A stretch of DNA of 64,000 bases from Trueperella pyogenes (GTDB taxonomy: Bacteria; Actinomycetota; Actinomycetes; Actinomycetales; Actinomycetaceae). The position numbers were made by a program, and so were the translations under genes. The stretch is taken from the NCBI RefSeq assembly GCF_900460345.1, contig NZ_UHHW01000002.1, forward strand, positions 1,488,001-1,552,000. Reading direction: 5' to 3'. Below the pieces are notes generated by a model that searched no databases, had not been told where the DNA came from, and saw only the letters and a list, made by a program, of their open reading frames with translations. Of this stretch, positions 9,090-17,991 are shown one piece after another. The number at the start of each line of letters is the position of its first letter. The first letter of the stretch is position 1.

Positions 9090-9886
9090 TCAACCGGCAA
9101 TATGAGGATCTTCTTGCAGATGTTTTAGAAAACGGTGCGCGAAAGGGCGACCGGACGGGCACGGGCACACTGTCCGTGTTTGGCCGCCAGCTGCGCTATA
9201 ACTTGGCCGAAGGCTTCCCCCGCATCACCACTAAGTTTGTGGCGATGAAGGCGGTCAAGGGCGAGCTTTTGTGGTTTTTGCGCGGGGATACGAACGTGCG
9301 CTGGCTGCAAGAGCGCGGTATTACTATCTGGGATGAGTGGGCGGACGACGACGGCGAGCTCGGCCCCGTCTATGGCTACCAGTGGCGTTCGTGGCCGAGC
9401 CCGTCGGGCGAACACATCGATCAGATCGCGAAGGTGATTGATACGCTCAAGTCCACCCCGGATTCGCGGCGGATGGTTGTCTCGGCGTGGAACGTGGCCG
9501 ATCTCGATGCGATGGCTCTGCAGCCCTGCCACGCGTTCTTCCAGTTCTATGTGGCTGACGGCAAGCTTTCTTGCCAGCTCTACCAGCGCTCGGCTGATCT
9601 GTTCCTCGGTGTCCCGTTCAATATCGCCTCCTATTCGCTGCTCACCCACATGGTGGCCCAGCAGGTGGGGCTAGACGTCGGTGATTTCGTGTGGACCGGC
9701 GGGGATTGCCATATCTATCTCAACCACGTGGAGCAGGTCAAAGAACAGCTCTCGCGTGAGCCCTACCCGTTCCCAGAGCTGGAGCTGCGCCCGGCCTCGT
9801 CGATTTTCGATTACGAGATGGATGACATCCTGGCTTCCAAGGGCTACCGTCACCACCCCGCCATTCACGCGCCGGTGGCTGTGTAA
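9086..9886 (+). CDS. thyA: Thymidylate synthase
   Basis: A 266-aa ThyA, converting dUMP and methylene-tetrahydrofolate to dTMP and dihydrofolate. The catalytic Cys148 sits in [12 protein letters not shown]. The phosphate-binding [13 protein letters not shown] arginines, the [19 protein letters not shown] motif region and the C-terminal PVAV end are all present. Length matches the classical E. coli-type enzyme (264 aa). The ATG overlaps the DUF2505 stop by 4 bp. The stop TAA overlaps the folA ATG by one base, so dihydrofolate producer and recycler are translationally coupled. Confidence 0.97.
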   Translation: MINRQYEDLLADVLENGARKGDRTGTGTLSVFGRQLRYNLAEGFPRITTKFVAMKAVKGELLWFLRGDTNVRWLQERGITIWDEWADDDGELGPVYGYQWRSWPSPSGEHIDQIAKVIDTLKSTPDSRRMVVSAWNVADLDAMALQPCHAFFQFYVADGKLSCQLYQRSADLFLGVPFNIASYSLLTHMVAQQVGLDVGDFVWTGGDCHIYLNHVEQVKEQLSREPYPFPELELRPASSIFDYEMDDILASKGYRHHPAIHAPVAV

Positions 9887-10479
9887 TGTTGGGCATGATC
9901 TGGGCGCAGGGCCACGATCGAGCGATCGGCCGCGGCGGGCAGATGCCTTGGCATTTGCCCGAGGATCTGGCGTTCTTTCGGAAGATGACGTCGGGACATC
10001 CAGTGATTATGGGGCGCAAAACCTGGCAGTCACTTCCGCAGCGTTACCGTCCGCTTCCGGGACGGACGAACGTCGTCGTCACGCGCGATCCTGGCTTTGT
10101 GGCCGACGGCGCGCTGGTCGCCTCCTCTGTGGAGGAGGCCGTGCGGCTAGCTGAGGAGGCCGCGCGCGCTGGTGCCGACTGTGCGGGCGACGCGGCGGAG
10201 AAGGCCGACCCGCTGGTGTGGATCATGGGCGGTGCCCAGCTGTATGCGGCTGGGATGGAGTTTGCGGACGGCGTCGTGGTCACGGACGTCGACGTGGACG
10301 TGGCCGGAGCAGACGCCTTCGCCCCCGAGATTACTGTCGATTGGGAGGTCGCGGGCGTCGATCCCGACCGCGGCTGGCACGTCGGCGCGGATGGGAGTCG
10401 CTATCGGATGAGCGTTTATCGACGCCGCCACTCCGGCTTCGCAGTCAATTTTCCGCCCCGACCCGCGTCTCAGTCCTAG
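9886..10479 (+). CDS. folA: Dihydrofolate reductase
   Basis: A 197-aa DHFR regenerating tetrahydrofolate with NADPH; it is the target of trimethoprim. Motifs include IWAQGHDRAIGRGGQMPWHLPEDL (substrate loop), the VIMGRKTWQSLP cofactor region, the LPGRTNVVVTR segment and WIMGGAQLY. It is longer than the usual 160-170 aa because of an alanine-rich insertion near residues 88-105 and a C-terminal tail. The Asp of the active site lies in PWHLPEDL. It is coupled to thyA by a 1-bp overlap, and its 3' end overlaps the convergent FMN reductase gene by 4 bp. Confidence 0.95.
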   Translation: MLGMIWAQGHDRAIGRGGQMPWHLPEDLAFFRKMTSGHPVIMGRKTWQSLPQRYRPLPGRTNVVVTRDPGFVADGALVASSVEEAVRLAEEAARAGADCAGDAAEKADPLVWIMGGAQLYAAGMEFADGVVVTDVDVDVAGADAFAPEITVDWEVAGVDPDRGWHVGADGSRYRMSVYRRRHSGFAVNFPPRPASQS

Positions 10480-11126
10480 CCGAGCAAGTCGGCCATGGGC
10501 GTGAAGTCTTCGAAGATGGCCTTTGCTTGGGCGACATCGTCAAAGGCTACGCCGCGCTCAGGTTCTTGGACACCTGCCGCCGGGTCGCTCATCTGGTGAA
10601 GTGCCGCTAGCTCTCTGGCCGCGCGGCGGATTCGGCGGGCGAGGTTGGCTCCATCTGCGCCGGTGGAGTCGCTCGCGTGTGCGCCGAAGTCCTCGGTGGC
10701 GACGTAGATCGCGGTGGGCACCGCGTGCGCATGCAGGTAGGTCAGCATCGGACGCAGTGCGTGTTCGGTGACCAGCGAATGGCGCGGGGTGCCACCCGTC
10801 GCGCCGATGGCGACCGGTTTGTCCTTGAGGTAGTTTTCCGGCAAGACATCGAAGAAGGACTTGAACAGGCCCGAATAGGAAGCGTTGTAGGTCGGTGTCA
10901 CGGCGATGACGGCGTCGGCGGCCTTGACCTGTTCAAAGGCCGCCTCAAGCGCGGGGGACGGAAAGCCGGTCAACATGTTGTCCGTGATGGCATGGGCGAA
11001 CTCGCGCAAAGAAATGACCTGAACCTCTCCCCCAAATTCGGCCACGCAGGCATCAGCCATCGCGCGCCCGAGTTGGTTTGTCATGGAGCTTTCGGAGAGC
11101 GAGGCGGATACGACTACTACCCTCAT
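10476..11126 (-). CDS. NAD(P)H-dependent FMN reductase (CE1759 family)
   Basis: A 216-aa flavodoxin-fold protein. The FMN-phosphate loop is VVSASLSESSMT near the N-terminus. The second flavin loop is in VTPTYNASYSGLFKSFFDVL, and GATGGTPRHS follows, typical of NADPH-dependent FMN reductases. It overlaps the upstream flavin-dependent oxidoreductase gene by 4 bp (ATGA), and such pairs (CE1758/CE1759-like) are recurrent in Actinobacteria. The likely role is supplying reduced FMN to the partner monooxygenase-like enzyme. The physiological substrate is unknown. Confidence 0.85.
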   Translation of the reverse strand: MRVVVVSASLSESSMTNQLGRAMADACVAEFGGEVQVISLREFAHAITDNMLTGFPSPALEAAFEQVKAADAVIAVTPTYNASYSGLFKSFFDVLPENYLKDKPVAIGATGGTPRHSLVTEHALRPMLTYLHAHAVPTAIYVATEDFGAHASDSTGADGANLARRIRRAARELAALHQMSDPAAGVQEPERGVAFDDVAQAKAIFEDFTPMADLLG

Positions 11127-12331
11127 CGCTCCCCCTCCGCCTCGCGAAGCAGGTTGTCAGCGTGCTCGATAGAAGCCGCATCGCTTTCTTGCTGCGCGTA
11201 GAACGACGCCCCCGTCACGTCGTCGATGAGCACCTCACCTCTGTCTGTGTCCAGACCAGTTTCACGACGCGCGGCCACACGTGCCGCGTGTGTGGGTCCA
11301 TCCGGCACGCCCGGCGCGCGCATGGCCGCGAACTCTTGGCGCAAGACGGGGAGGATCTGACCCAGATAATCCATCTGCTCGAGAACGGTCTTGAGCGGTA
11401 AGCCGGCGTGGTCGATGAGGAAGAGCTGGCGCTGATAGTCGCCGACGTACTCGCGAAAGCCGAGCGTACGATCGATAACTTCCTGCGGCGAGCCCACGGT
11501 GAGCGGGGTCTGTGTGGAGAAGTCTTCCAGCGATGGCCCGTTACCGTAGACGGGAGCGTTGTCGAAATAGGGCCGGAACTCACTCTTGGCCGTCTGCGAA
11601 TCTTTGGCCATGTAGAACTGGCCGCCGAGGCCGACGATAGCCTGTTCGGGGGTGCCGTGGCCATAGTGCGCGAAACGCTGACGATACAACGCCACCATGC
11701 GAGCGGTGTGGCTCGGCGGCCAGAAGATGTTGTTATGGAAGAAACCGTCTCCGTAATAGGCCGCTTGCTCAGCTATTTCGGGCGAGCGAATGGATCCGTG
11801 CCAGACGAATGGCGCGACGCCGTCGAGCGGACGCGGAGTTGAGGTGAAGCCGCGCAATGGCGTGCGGAACTTGCCCGACCAATCGATGTTCTCCTCTTCC
11901 CACAAGCGCCGTAGGAGGGCATAGTTCTCGATGGCGAGCGGGATTCCTTGCCGGATGTCCTGGCCGAACCAGGGGTACACCGGGCCGGTATTGCCGCGTC
12001 CCATCATAAGATCCATGCGCCCGTTGGTCAGGTGCTGAAGCATGGCGTAGTCTTCGGCTATTTTCACCGGATCGTTGGTGGTTATGAGAGTCGTCGACGT
12101 CGACACGATGATGTTCTTCGTTTGCGCAGCGATATACGCCAGCAACGTAGTTGGCGAGGAGGAGAAGAAAGGTGGGTTGTGGTGCTCTCCGATGGCGTAG
12201 ACATCCAAACCGATATCTTCGGCATGTTTGGCGATCGTTACTGCCGCCTGGATGCGTTCTGCTTCGCTCGGCGTGCGACCGTTGGTGGGATCAGTGGTGA
12301 TATCCGAAACTGACATGACTCCGAATTGCAT
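11123..12331 (-). CDS. LLM-class flavin-dependent oxidoreductase (CE1758 family)
   Basis: A 402-aa luciferase-like TIM-barrel enzyme using FMNH2. Family traits are MQFGVMSVSDIT at the start, YAIGEHHNPPFFSSSP, LQHLTNGRMDLMMGRGN and GWDG-like barrel segments. The ATG at 12331 is chosen because GGAAGGAGCG precedes it; an upstream frame extension lacks this signal. It is followed by the FMN reductase with a 4-bp overlap, making a two-component flavin system. A bacterial-luciferase-type monooxygenase with unknown substrate is the safest description. An 80-bp palindromic repeat lies in the gap upstream, at the end of sdhB. Confidence 0.88.
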   Translation of the reverse strand: MQFGVMSVSDITTDPTNGRTPSEAERIQAAVTIAKHAEDIGLDVYAIGEHHNPPFFSSSPTTLLAYIAAQTKNIIVSTSTTLITTNDPVKIAEDYAMLQHLTNGRMDLMMGRGNTGPVYPWFGQDIRQGIPLAIENYALLRRLWEEENIDWSGKFRTPLRGFTSTPRPLDGVAPFVWHGSIRSPEIAEQAAYYGDGFFHNNIFWPPSHTARMVALYRQRFAHYGHGTPEQAIVGLGGQFYMAKDSQTAKSEFRPYFDNAPVYGNGPSLEDFSTQTPLTVGSPQEVIDRTLGFREYVGDYQRQLFLIDHAGLPLKTVLEQMDYLGQILPVLRQEFAAMRAPGVPDGPTHAARVAARRETGLDTDRGEVLIDDVTGASFYAQQESDAASIEHADNLLREAEGER

Positions 12332-12430
12332 GCTCGCTCCTTCCATGCGGACAGCTTGCGCTTGGTGGATTAGTAGCCTAACAGATTTTATTTTAATCTT
12401 CAATCACCGACGTGCGAGGGCTCCCCTCCC

Positions 12431-12512
12431 GTTTCTCAGTACCTTCCGACGGCTCTCGTCCCTGTAAACGCTGTTTTAGGTACGCGCAGCCGGCGTAAGG
12501 TACCGAGAAAGC
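12431..12512. repeat. Dispersed palindromic repeat, copy A
   Basis: An imperfect hairpin of about 80 bp. The left arm TTTCTCAGTACCTTC and right arm AAGGTACCGAGAAA pair over about 22 positions with three mismatches. The loop contains TAAACGCTGTTTTAGGT. It abuts the sdhB stop codon. Copy B at 35517-35598 conserves both arms and loop. Confidence 0.75.
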
Positions 12513-13261
12513 TAGGCCAGCCTCCGCGCAAACGCCGCCCTGAGACGTTCTTTGTTCACCGCTGCCACCGCCGATAGTGGCACATTAGCCGGGCACACCG
12601 CAGCGCACTCACCGTAGTTCGAACACGGGCCAAAGTTCTTCTCAGCCACTGCGACCATCGCCCGCGCCCGGCGCGCACGCTCCTTGCTCGGCAACGGCAA
12701 CATCGCCAAATGCGTAAGTTTTGCCCCGAGGAAGAGGTGGGCTGCACCATTCGGGCAAGCGGCTACGCACGCGCCACATCCGATGCACGCCGCAAAATCG
12801 AGGGCATCTTCAACAGTCGTGTGGTCGACTGGCACGGCGTCGGCGTCGGGGGCGGTGCCCGCATTGAGCGCGACGTGCGCTCCAGCCTCGAGCACTTCGT
12901 CGAGCTTGTGGCGGTTGACCATCAAATCCCGCAACACCGGGTAGCTCGCCGAACGGAGTGGCTCGATACGCACGATCTGGCCGTCTTTAAACGACCGCAG
13001 GCGCTGGTGACACGCAGGGGTGTTGCGCTCGGGCCCATGCGGGGTGTGGTTTACCTGGATACCGCACGCGCCGCAAATCCCCTCACGGCAGTCGGATTCG
13101 AAAGTGAAAGGTTCCTTTCCGGCGTTGACCAGTTTCTCGTTGAGGAGGTCAAGAAGCTCGAGGACGGACATTGAGCCTTCCAACTCCTCAAGCGTGTGGT
13201 ACTCAAAACGCCCCTTGGCATCCGCGCCTGGCTGGCGCCAAATCTCCAGTGTCAGTTTCAT
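12512..13261 (-). CDS. sdhB: Succinate dehydrogenase/fumarate reductase iron-sulfur subunit
   Basis: A 249-aa iron-sulfur subunit passing electrons from the flavoprotein to the membrane cytochrome. The N-terminal plant-type ferredoxin domain carries CREGICGACG plus a later ACHQR Cys for [2Fe-2S]. The C-terminal domain has CIGCGACVAACP and CSNYGECAAVCP for the [4Fe-4S] and [3Fe-4S] clusters. The ATG overlaps the sdhA stop by 4 bp. It is the last gene of sdhCAB. The palindromic repeat at 12431-12512 sits at its 3' end and may act in termination or mRNA stability. Confidence 0.93.
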   Translation of the reverse strand: MKLTLEIWRQPGADAKGRFEYHTLEELEGSMSVLELLDLLNEKLVNAGKEPFTFESDCREGICGACGIQVNHTPHGPERNTPACHQRLRSFKDGQIVRIEPLRSASYPVLRDLMVNRHKLDEVLEAGAHVALNAGTAPDADAVPVDHTTVEDALDFAACIGCGACVAACPNGAAHLFLGAKLTHLAMLPLPSKERARRARAMVAVAEKNFGPCSNYGECAAVCPANVPLSAVAAVNKERLRAAFARRLA

Positions 13262-15282
13262 GAGTAGCTCCTCGTTGCCAGCGGGACGGCCGTAAAGGCC
13301 AGCGGTTCCATGTGGCGGATAAAACCGCCCGCCGAGCTCTCCCAGGCGGAGGCAAAAGCCCAGCGTTCGTCGTCGCGTTTCGCCTCGCCGTGATCCTGAT
13401 ATTCGAAGCGGAAGTGCGCGCCCGCCGATTCTTCTCGGTCCAGCGCATCCACGCACATGAGCTCGGCCAGCTCCAGGAAGTCTGCCACGCGCCCGGCCCT
13501 CTCCAGCGTCTGGTTGACCTGCGCCTGGCCGCCCGGCACCGACAGATCCTCCCAAAACTCCCTCTGCAGGCGGCGGACTTCTGCCAGCGCTTTCTCCAGA
13601 GATTTCTTGGTGCGCCCCACGCCGCAGCCCTCGTACAAGATGGCACCCAATTCCCGGTGGAACTGAACCGGTCCGCGCGTGCCACCGATGGACAAGAGAC
13701 GGTCGGTGCGCACACGAACCCGCTCCATCGCTGCACGTACTGCCCGTGAGTCGGGGCCGGGTAATTCCTCTCCCAGGTGCTCAGACAGGTAGTTCGGTAT
13801 TGAGAATGGAAGCGTGAACCAGCCATCTACGCACGCCGAGAGCAGCGAATTCGCACCGAGGCGATTTGCCCCGTGATAAGACCAGCCGGCCTCCCCACCC
13901 ACGAACAAACCCGGGATCGAGCTCATCTGATCGAAGTCGGTCCACAGCCCGCCCATCGTGAAATGCGCACCGGGGGCGATCCGCATCGGCTGCTCGTAAG
14001 GGTTCTCCCCCGTCGCGTGTTCGTACATGTGGAAGAGGTTGCCGTAGCGCTCGGCGATCACCTCCTTGCCCACGGCCGCGAGCGCGTCAGAAAAGTCGAG
14101 GTAGACGGAATTCTTCAGCGGCCCAACCCCGTGACCCGAGTTGATCTGCTCGGTCGCCGCACGCGAGGCGATGTCGCGCGGGGTGAGATTGCCGAAGGCG
14201 GGGTACTTCCGCTCGAGGTAATAGTCGCGCTCGTTTTCCGGGATCTCCTCCGGAGGCCGGGTGTCACCGACGCGTTTGGGAACCCAGATACGCCCGTCGT
14301 TGCGCAGCGACTCCGACATGAGGATCGTCTTCGACTGGAACGGCGAACTTACCGGCAGCGCCGTGGGGTGAAACTGCACAAAGGAAGCGTGGGCCAGGTA
14401 AGCGCCGTGCTTGTGGGCGCGCCAAGCCGCCGACGCATTCGAGTTCAACGCCAGCGTGGACTGGAAGTAGACGGATCCGTAGCCACCAGTTGCGAGCACG
14501 ACGGCGTGGGCCGGGATAGCACTCACCTCGCCAGTGACGAGGTCACGGATGACGACGCCGCGCGCGACGCCGTCGTCGATAATCAAATCGAGCATCTCGG
14601 AGCGGATGTGTAGCGTGACCGTGCCGCGCTTGATCTGGCGTTGGAGGGCTTGGGAGGAGGCGAGCTGGAGCTGCTGGCCGGTCTGCCCGCGCGTGTAATA
14701 GGTGCGCGAGACCTGCACCCCGCCGAATGAGCGAGTGGCGAGCGTGCCGCCGTACTCGCGCGCGAAGGGTGCGCCGATGGCGTTCATATGGTCGATAACG
14801 CGCACCGACTCCTCGCCCAGCCGAAAGGCTTCGGCTTCGCGGGCACGGAAGTCACCGCCTTTGACTGTGTCTTTGACGAAGCGATAGAGCGAGTCGCCGT
14901 CGACTTTGCGGGCGCGGGCGGCGTTGATGCCTCCCTGGGCCGCCACAGAGTGGGCACGGCGTGGGGCGTCATGGTAGGTCACCGAGTGCACGTTGTAGCC
15001 GAGTTCACCGAGCGCCGCAGCGCATCCGGCGCCCGCCAATCCCGTGCCTACGACGACGACCGTGAACTTCTTCGTGTTCAGCGGGCTGACTAGCTTGTAT
15101 GAGTCACGACGCCGTCTCCAGGCAGTGGCCGGATCCCCCGGCGGAATATTGCCATCGAGGACGTTGCCGAGGCGCGCGCCCTTAATCTTGACTGGAGGTG
15201 GAGAAAAGCCTGCTGGCCAGGTGGCGCAGGCGGCTCCGTCAGATCCATGCTGGATAGCGCGCAGCAGGTCAAAGAAACTCAT
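13258..15282 (-). CDS. sdhA: Succinate dehydrogenase/fumarate reductase flavoprotein subunit
   Basis: A 674-aa FAD-containing catalytic subunit. The dinucleotide fold is VVVVGTGLAGAGCAAAL. AHSVAAQGGIN holds the His for covalent FAD attachment. The FVQFHPTALP and HGANRLGANSLLSA motifs supply catalytic and FAD-contacting residues. An N-terminal extension of about 65 residues and the length match the Bacillus/Wolinella-like clade common in Actinobacteria. ATG at 15282 overlaps the sdhC stop (ATGA); an in-frame GTG nine bases upstream is an alternative. The direction of catalysis in vivo cannot be told from sequence. Confidence 0.93.
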   Translation of the reverse strand: MSFFDLLRAIQHGSDGAACATWPAGFSPPPVKIKGARLGNVLDGNIPPGDPATAWRRRRDSYKLVSPLNTKKFTVVVVGTGLAGAGCAAALGELGYNVHSVTYHDAPRRAHSVAAQGGINAARARKVDGDSLYRFVKDTVKGGDFRAREAEAFRLGEESVRVIDHMNAIGAPFAREYGGTLATRSFGGVQVSRTYYTRGQTGQQLQLASSQALQRQIKRGTVTLHIRSEMLDLIIDDGVARGVVIRDLVTGEVSAIPAHAVVLATGGYGSVYFQSTLALNSNASAAWRAHKHGAYLAHASFVQFHPTALPVSSPFQSKTILMSESLRNDGRIWVPKRVGDTRPPEEIPENERDYYLERKYPAFGNLTPRDIASRAATEQINSGHGVGPLKNSVYLDFSDALAAVGKEVIAERYGNLFHMYEHATGENPYEQPMRIAPGAHFTMGGLWTDFDQMSSIPGLFVGGEAGWSYHGANRLGANSLLSACVDGWFTLPFSIPNYLSEHLGEELPGPDSRAVRAAMERVRVRTDRLLSIGGTRGPVQFHRELGAILYEGCGVGRTKKSLEKALAEVRRLQREFWEDLSVPGGQAQVNQTLERAGRVADFLELAELMCVDALDREESAGAHFRFEYQDHGEAKRDDERWAFASAWESSAGGFIRHMEPLAFTAVPLATRSYS

Positions 15283-15971
15283 GATAGCCACCCCATCTGT
15301 ACTGCGAGTGGGATAGACGCGTTGGCAAGCAAGATCGCAATTGCAGCTAACGCGCCACCCCAGATAAAGACTGACCGGAGGCGAGCGCCCATCGAGCCGA
15401 AGTCGACGGCGATATTAAAGGCGCCATGGGCCACATGGATGGCGAGCAGAACCATGATGGAGCTGTAGAAGATTGCCATGAGCGGGCGGTCGAAAGACGC
15501 GATGAGGTTCGAATACGCAGCCGAAGCGCCTGCAGTGGGCCCGCGGAAAGATTCGGTTGCGATCGGGGTCAGGCCCACTGTCAGGTCGAGAATATGGATG
15601 ATGAGGAAGATGAGGATCAGGAGGCCGGTTATTGGCATCAGGCGCGCCGATACTGCTTGAATTCTGCGGAGCTTGCGTGCACGATACTTGCCCCGAAACT
15701 TACGTGCGCGCAGGTAGATGACGCTGGCCGCCCACACGTGCAGGATCAGGGATACCGCTAACACCACGCGCATGGCCCACAGCACGGCAAGCTTGGGAAA
15801 AAGCGGGTAGAAAGCTTCGCGCAGCCAATGCGCGTAGCCATCGAAGCTGGCCGGGCCCATGTAGACTTTGAGGTTGCCATACAAATGGATCAGGACAAAG
15901 ATCACCCAGATTGCACCCGTGACCGCCATCGTGACCTTCAATGCCCACGAGGGCGGAGCTTTGAGTCTCAT
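15279..15971 (-). CDS. sdhC: Succinate dehydrogenase cytochrome b subunit
   Basis: A 230-aa membrane subunit with five hydrophobic helices, of the single-polypeptide cytochrome b558 type that needs no SdhD. Candidate haem-ligand His residues fall in FVLIHLYGN, LILHVWAA, IIHILDL and AIHVAHGAF, consistent with two haems. GGAAGGAGG precedes the ATG at 15971. It is the first gene of sdhCAB. The type-B complex makes menaquinone the expected quinone, which is normal for this phylum. Confidence 0.9.
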   Translation of the reverse strand: MRLKAPPSWALKVTMAVTGAIWVIFVLIHLYGNLKVYMGPASFDGYAHWLREAFYPLFPKLAVLWAMRVVLAVSLILHVWAASVIYLRARKFRGKYRARKLRRIQAVSARLMPITGLLILIFLIIHILDLTVGLTPIATESFRGPTAGASAAYSNLIASFDRPLMAIFYSSIMVLLAIHVAHGAFNIAVDFGSMGARLRSVFIWGGALAAIAILLANASIPLAVQMGWLS

Positions 15972-16022
15972 CGCTGCCTCCTTCCCATCATTATCCCAGC
16001 TCTACTATGTGATCCATAGCAC

Positions 16023-16050
16023 TTTTGTCCTGGCTAGGATGGGCTACACT
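16023..16050 (+). promoter_or_regulatory. Promoter of the ChaA-like gene
   Basis: TACACT at 16045-16050 is a good -10. A T-rich -35-like element (TTTTGT) lies 16 bp upstream. The start would be near 16057, leaving a leader of about 77 nt that is mostly structured. Confidence 0.45.
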
Positions 16051-16056
16051 GATGTG

Positions 16057-16133
16057 GATTGCCAGCTGGGACGACCCGGCGCCGGTCTTCCGGCATGGCC
16101 ACTCGGTGAGGGACGGCCCTCAAGAAAGTAGTT
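16057..16133 (+). promoter_or_regulatory. Structured 5' leader, candidate cation-responsive riboswitch
   Basis: Three compact hairpins lie between the promoter and the ChaA-like start. They are CTGGG/CCCGG with loop ACGA (16066-16079), GCCGG/CCGGC with loop TCTT (16081-16094), and GAGGG/CCCTC with loop ACGG (16108-16121). The first and third share the pattern GGGACGRCCC. The last hairpin ends 12 nt before the start codon, next to the AAGAAAG Shine-Dalgarno-like stretch, so folding could gate translation. Position ahead of a cation antiporter suggests an ion-sensing RNA such as the nhaA or yybP-ykoY classes. The class is not established from sequence alone. Confidence 0.45.
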
Positions 16134-17138
16134 ATGCCTGCCCTTATCGCATGGTTGACCGTTTTCCTCACGCTGACACTGCCACTTTTCGGCCCGCTCG
16201 CGCTTGGCGGCATTTTTGCCGTCATTGTGTACGCCTCATTTGGCGTCATGCATCGCGCCGACGCGCTTGCCCGCGCACTAGGAGAGCCCTTCGGGACGAT
16301 CATCCTCACCCTGTCCATCGTGATCATCGAAGTGGCGATGGTGGCCAGTGTGTTCCTCGGCCCTGGCGATCACTCCTCCATCGCCCGCGAGACCGCCATC
16401 TCAAGCGCCACGCTCATCCTCAACGTCATCTTAGGACTCGCCATTATCGTCGGCGCGCTCAGGCACGGTCCGCTGCGTGTGCGCCGCTGGGCGCTCATGC
16501 AGTACCTCGTCACGCTGGCAGGGCTCGGCTCGCTCTCTTTCATCTTCCCCTTGATATTTCACGACGACGGCGCTCTGCGCGGCGTCGAAGCGGCGATTAT
16601 CGGCGTGGCGGTGTTGGGCTCGTATGCGACCTTCATGCGGCGCCAACTCGGGGCGCGTTCGGCGGACTTCGCTGAAGCCAAACCAGCGCCTCGCAGCCAT
16701 GAGCCTGTGGGGGCGAACGTCGCGTGGCTTGTTGCCACGCTGGCCCCTATCGTGTTCCTATCGCACGCAATGAGCCCGCTTCTTGACGCCGTCGTGCCTA
16801 GTACCGCGATCGCCGGGCTGATCTTGGCCGCCGTCGCGCTCCTGCCCGAGACCCTCACAACTCTGCGCGCGGGCTGGAACGGGCAAACTCAGCGAGTCTC
16901 GAACCTGACCCATGGGGCGCTCGTCTCCGTGTTCGGCGCGTCTATACCTAGCGTCTTGGTCCTCGGCGGCCTGATGGACCAGACCATCACCTTGGGAGGC
17001 AACGCGAGCGAGCTCGGCCTGCTGGCCGCCACGCTTCTACTCCAGTCCACCGCCCTAGCATGTGGCCGATTAACCATTCTCCACGGTGCCGGCCACCTCT
17101 TGATCTTCGCAGCCTATGCGCTCGCCCTCGTCTCGTGA
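16134..17138 (+). CDS. chaA: ChaA-like Ca2+(Na+,K+)/H+ antiporter
   Basis: A 334-aa CaCA-superfamily antiporter with about 10-11 membrane helices. The first alpha repeat has GEPFGTIILTLSIVIIEVA with the acidic transport residue. The second has LLPETLTTLRAG and a later GALVSVFGASIPSV, the inverted repeat typical of cation/Ca2+ exchangers. IVGALRHG in the middle is a ChaA hallmark. ChaA proteins extrude Ca2+, Na+ or K+ in exchange for protons at alkaline pH. It is a single gene with a structured leader that could respond to ions. Specificity cannot be decided here. Confidence 0.85.
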   Translation: MPALIAWLTVFLTLTLPLFGPLALGGIFAVIVYASFGVMHRADALARALGEPFGTIILTLSIVIIEVAMVASVFLGPGDHSSIARETAISSATLILNVILGLAIIVGALRHGPLRVRRWALMQYLVTLAGLGSLSFIFPLIFHDDGALRGVEAAIIGVAVLGSYATFMRRQLGARSADFAEAKPAPRSHEPVGANVAWLVATLAPIVFLSHAMSPLLDAVVPSTAIAGLILAAVALLPETLTTLRAGWNGQTQRVSNLTHGALVSVFGASIPSVLVLGGLMDQTITLGGNASELGLLAATLLLQSTALACGRLTILHGAGHLLIFAAYALALVS

Positions 17139-17178
17139 GCGCAGCGGTGACTCACCGGGTCCACCACACCGATGGTGT

Positions 17179-17991
17179 TTACCTCACCGACGGGCGCTCA
17201 ACTGCCCGGACGCCCCACCATGTCACGCCCGACAGAAAAACGATGGATACCGGGATGGAACCAAGTCCGAGCACGACTGGATCGGCGCCCGTCCGGATCG
17301 TTTCGAGCACCGCGGGGAACATGGTCTCCCAGCTCAGCTCGCCCGTTGCCAGATTGATGGTGCCTGGCAGGAAGAACGTAGCCAGCAGCGACAAGGTCTG
17401 TACAGCTATGTATACGAGAACCAACGCAATCACGAAAGCGCCGGCGTGTCGCTGATACTGCTCCTGGGCCGTGATGGAGATGAGCGCAGCTACCACCGCG
17501 ACGTACAGGAATAGGAAAAGAAGAATAAGCACGACGCCGGTGGCAATCTTCCACGCACCCAATACAGCGAGGAAAGTGCGTATCGGCGCGAGCGACTCCG
17601 TCAAGCTCACGCCACGTGTCCGCGCGTTATTCCACATGGTCGACAACACCGCACCAAGAATGATGACGATCGCCGCCACAACTATGAGGTAAGCAAAAAG
17701 CACTTTTGCCCAGAAGATCTGCCGGCCAGTGGCCGGTATAGAGAAAGTGAAGTAGGCGCGCGAGCCGCGCGTCGTCTTCCAATATCCAAGGGCAAGGAAG
17801 ATACACGTGGCCACGAGCGCCGCGCCGGCACCTCCAACGGCGGCGACCGTGGCCAGCGCGGAGACGAAGCCGATATCCAACAAGTGCAGCAGGAACGACA
17901 GCACGACCACTACCAGCGCCACCGTCAGCGTCCCAAACGCCACTGCTTTCTTGTGATCGAGCCATTCTTGAACAAAGAGTTTTCCGAACAT
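17179..17991 (-). CDS. ABC transporter permease
   Basis: A 270-aa membrane protein with six hydrophobic segments (about residues 16-40, 48-72, 98-122, 145-180, 182-205 and 235-258). It is an ABC-2-like permease of the sort paired with YtrA-type regulators. It starts on the last base of the upstream ATPase stop codon (TAATG), so the two are translationally coupled. It has no recognisable substrate signature. Bacilli and actinobacteria use such three-gene units in cell-envelope antibiotic responses. Confidence 0.78.
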   Translation of the reverse strand: MFGKLFVQEWLDHKKAVAFGTLTVALVVVVLSFLLHLLDIGFVSALATVAAVGGAGAALVATCIFLALGYWKTTRGSRAYFTFSIPATGRQIFWAKVLFAYLIVVAAIVIILGAVLSTMWNNARTRGVSLTESLAPIRTFLAVLGAWKIATGVVLILLFLFLYVAVVAALISITAQEQYQRHAGAFVIALVLVYIAVQTLSLLATFFLPGTINLATGELSWETMFPAVLETIRTGADPVVLGLGSIPVSIVFLSGVTWWGVRAVERPSVR

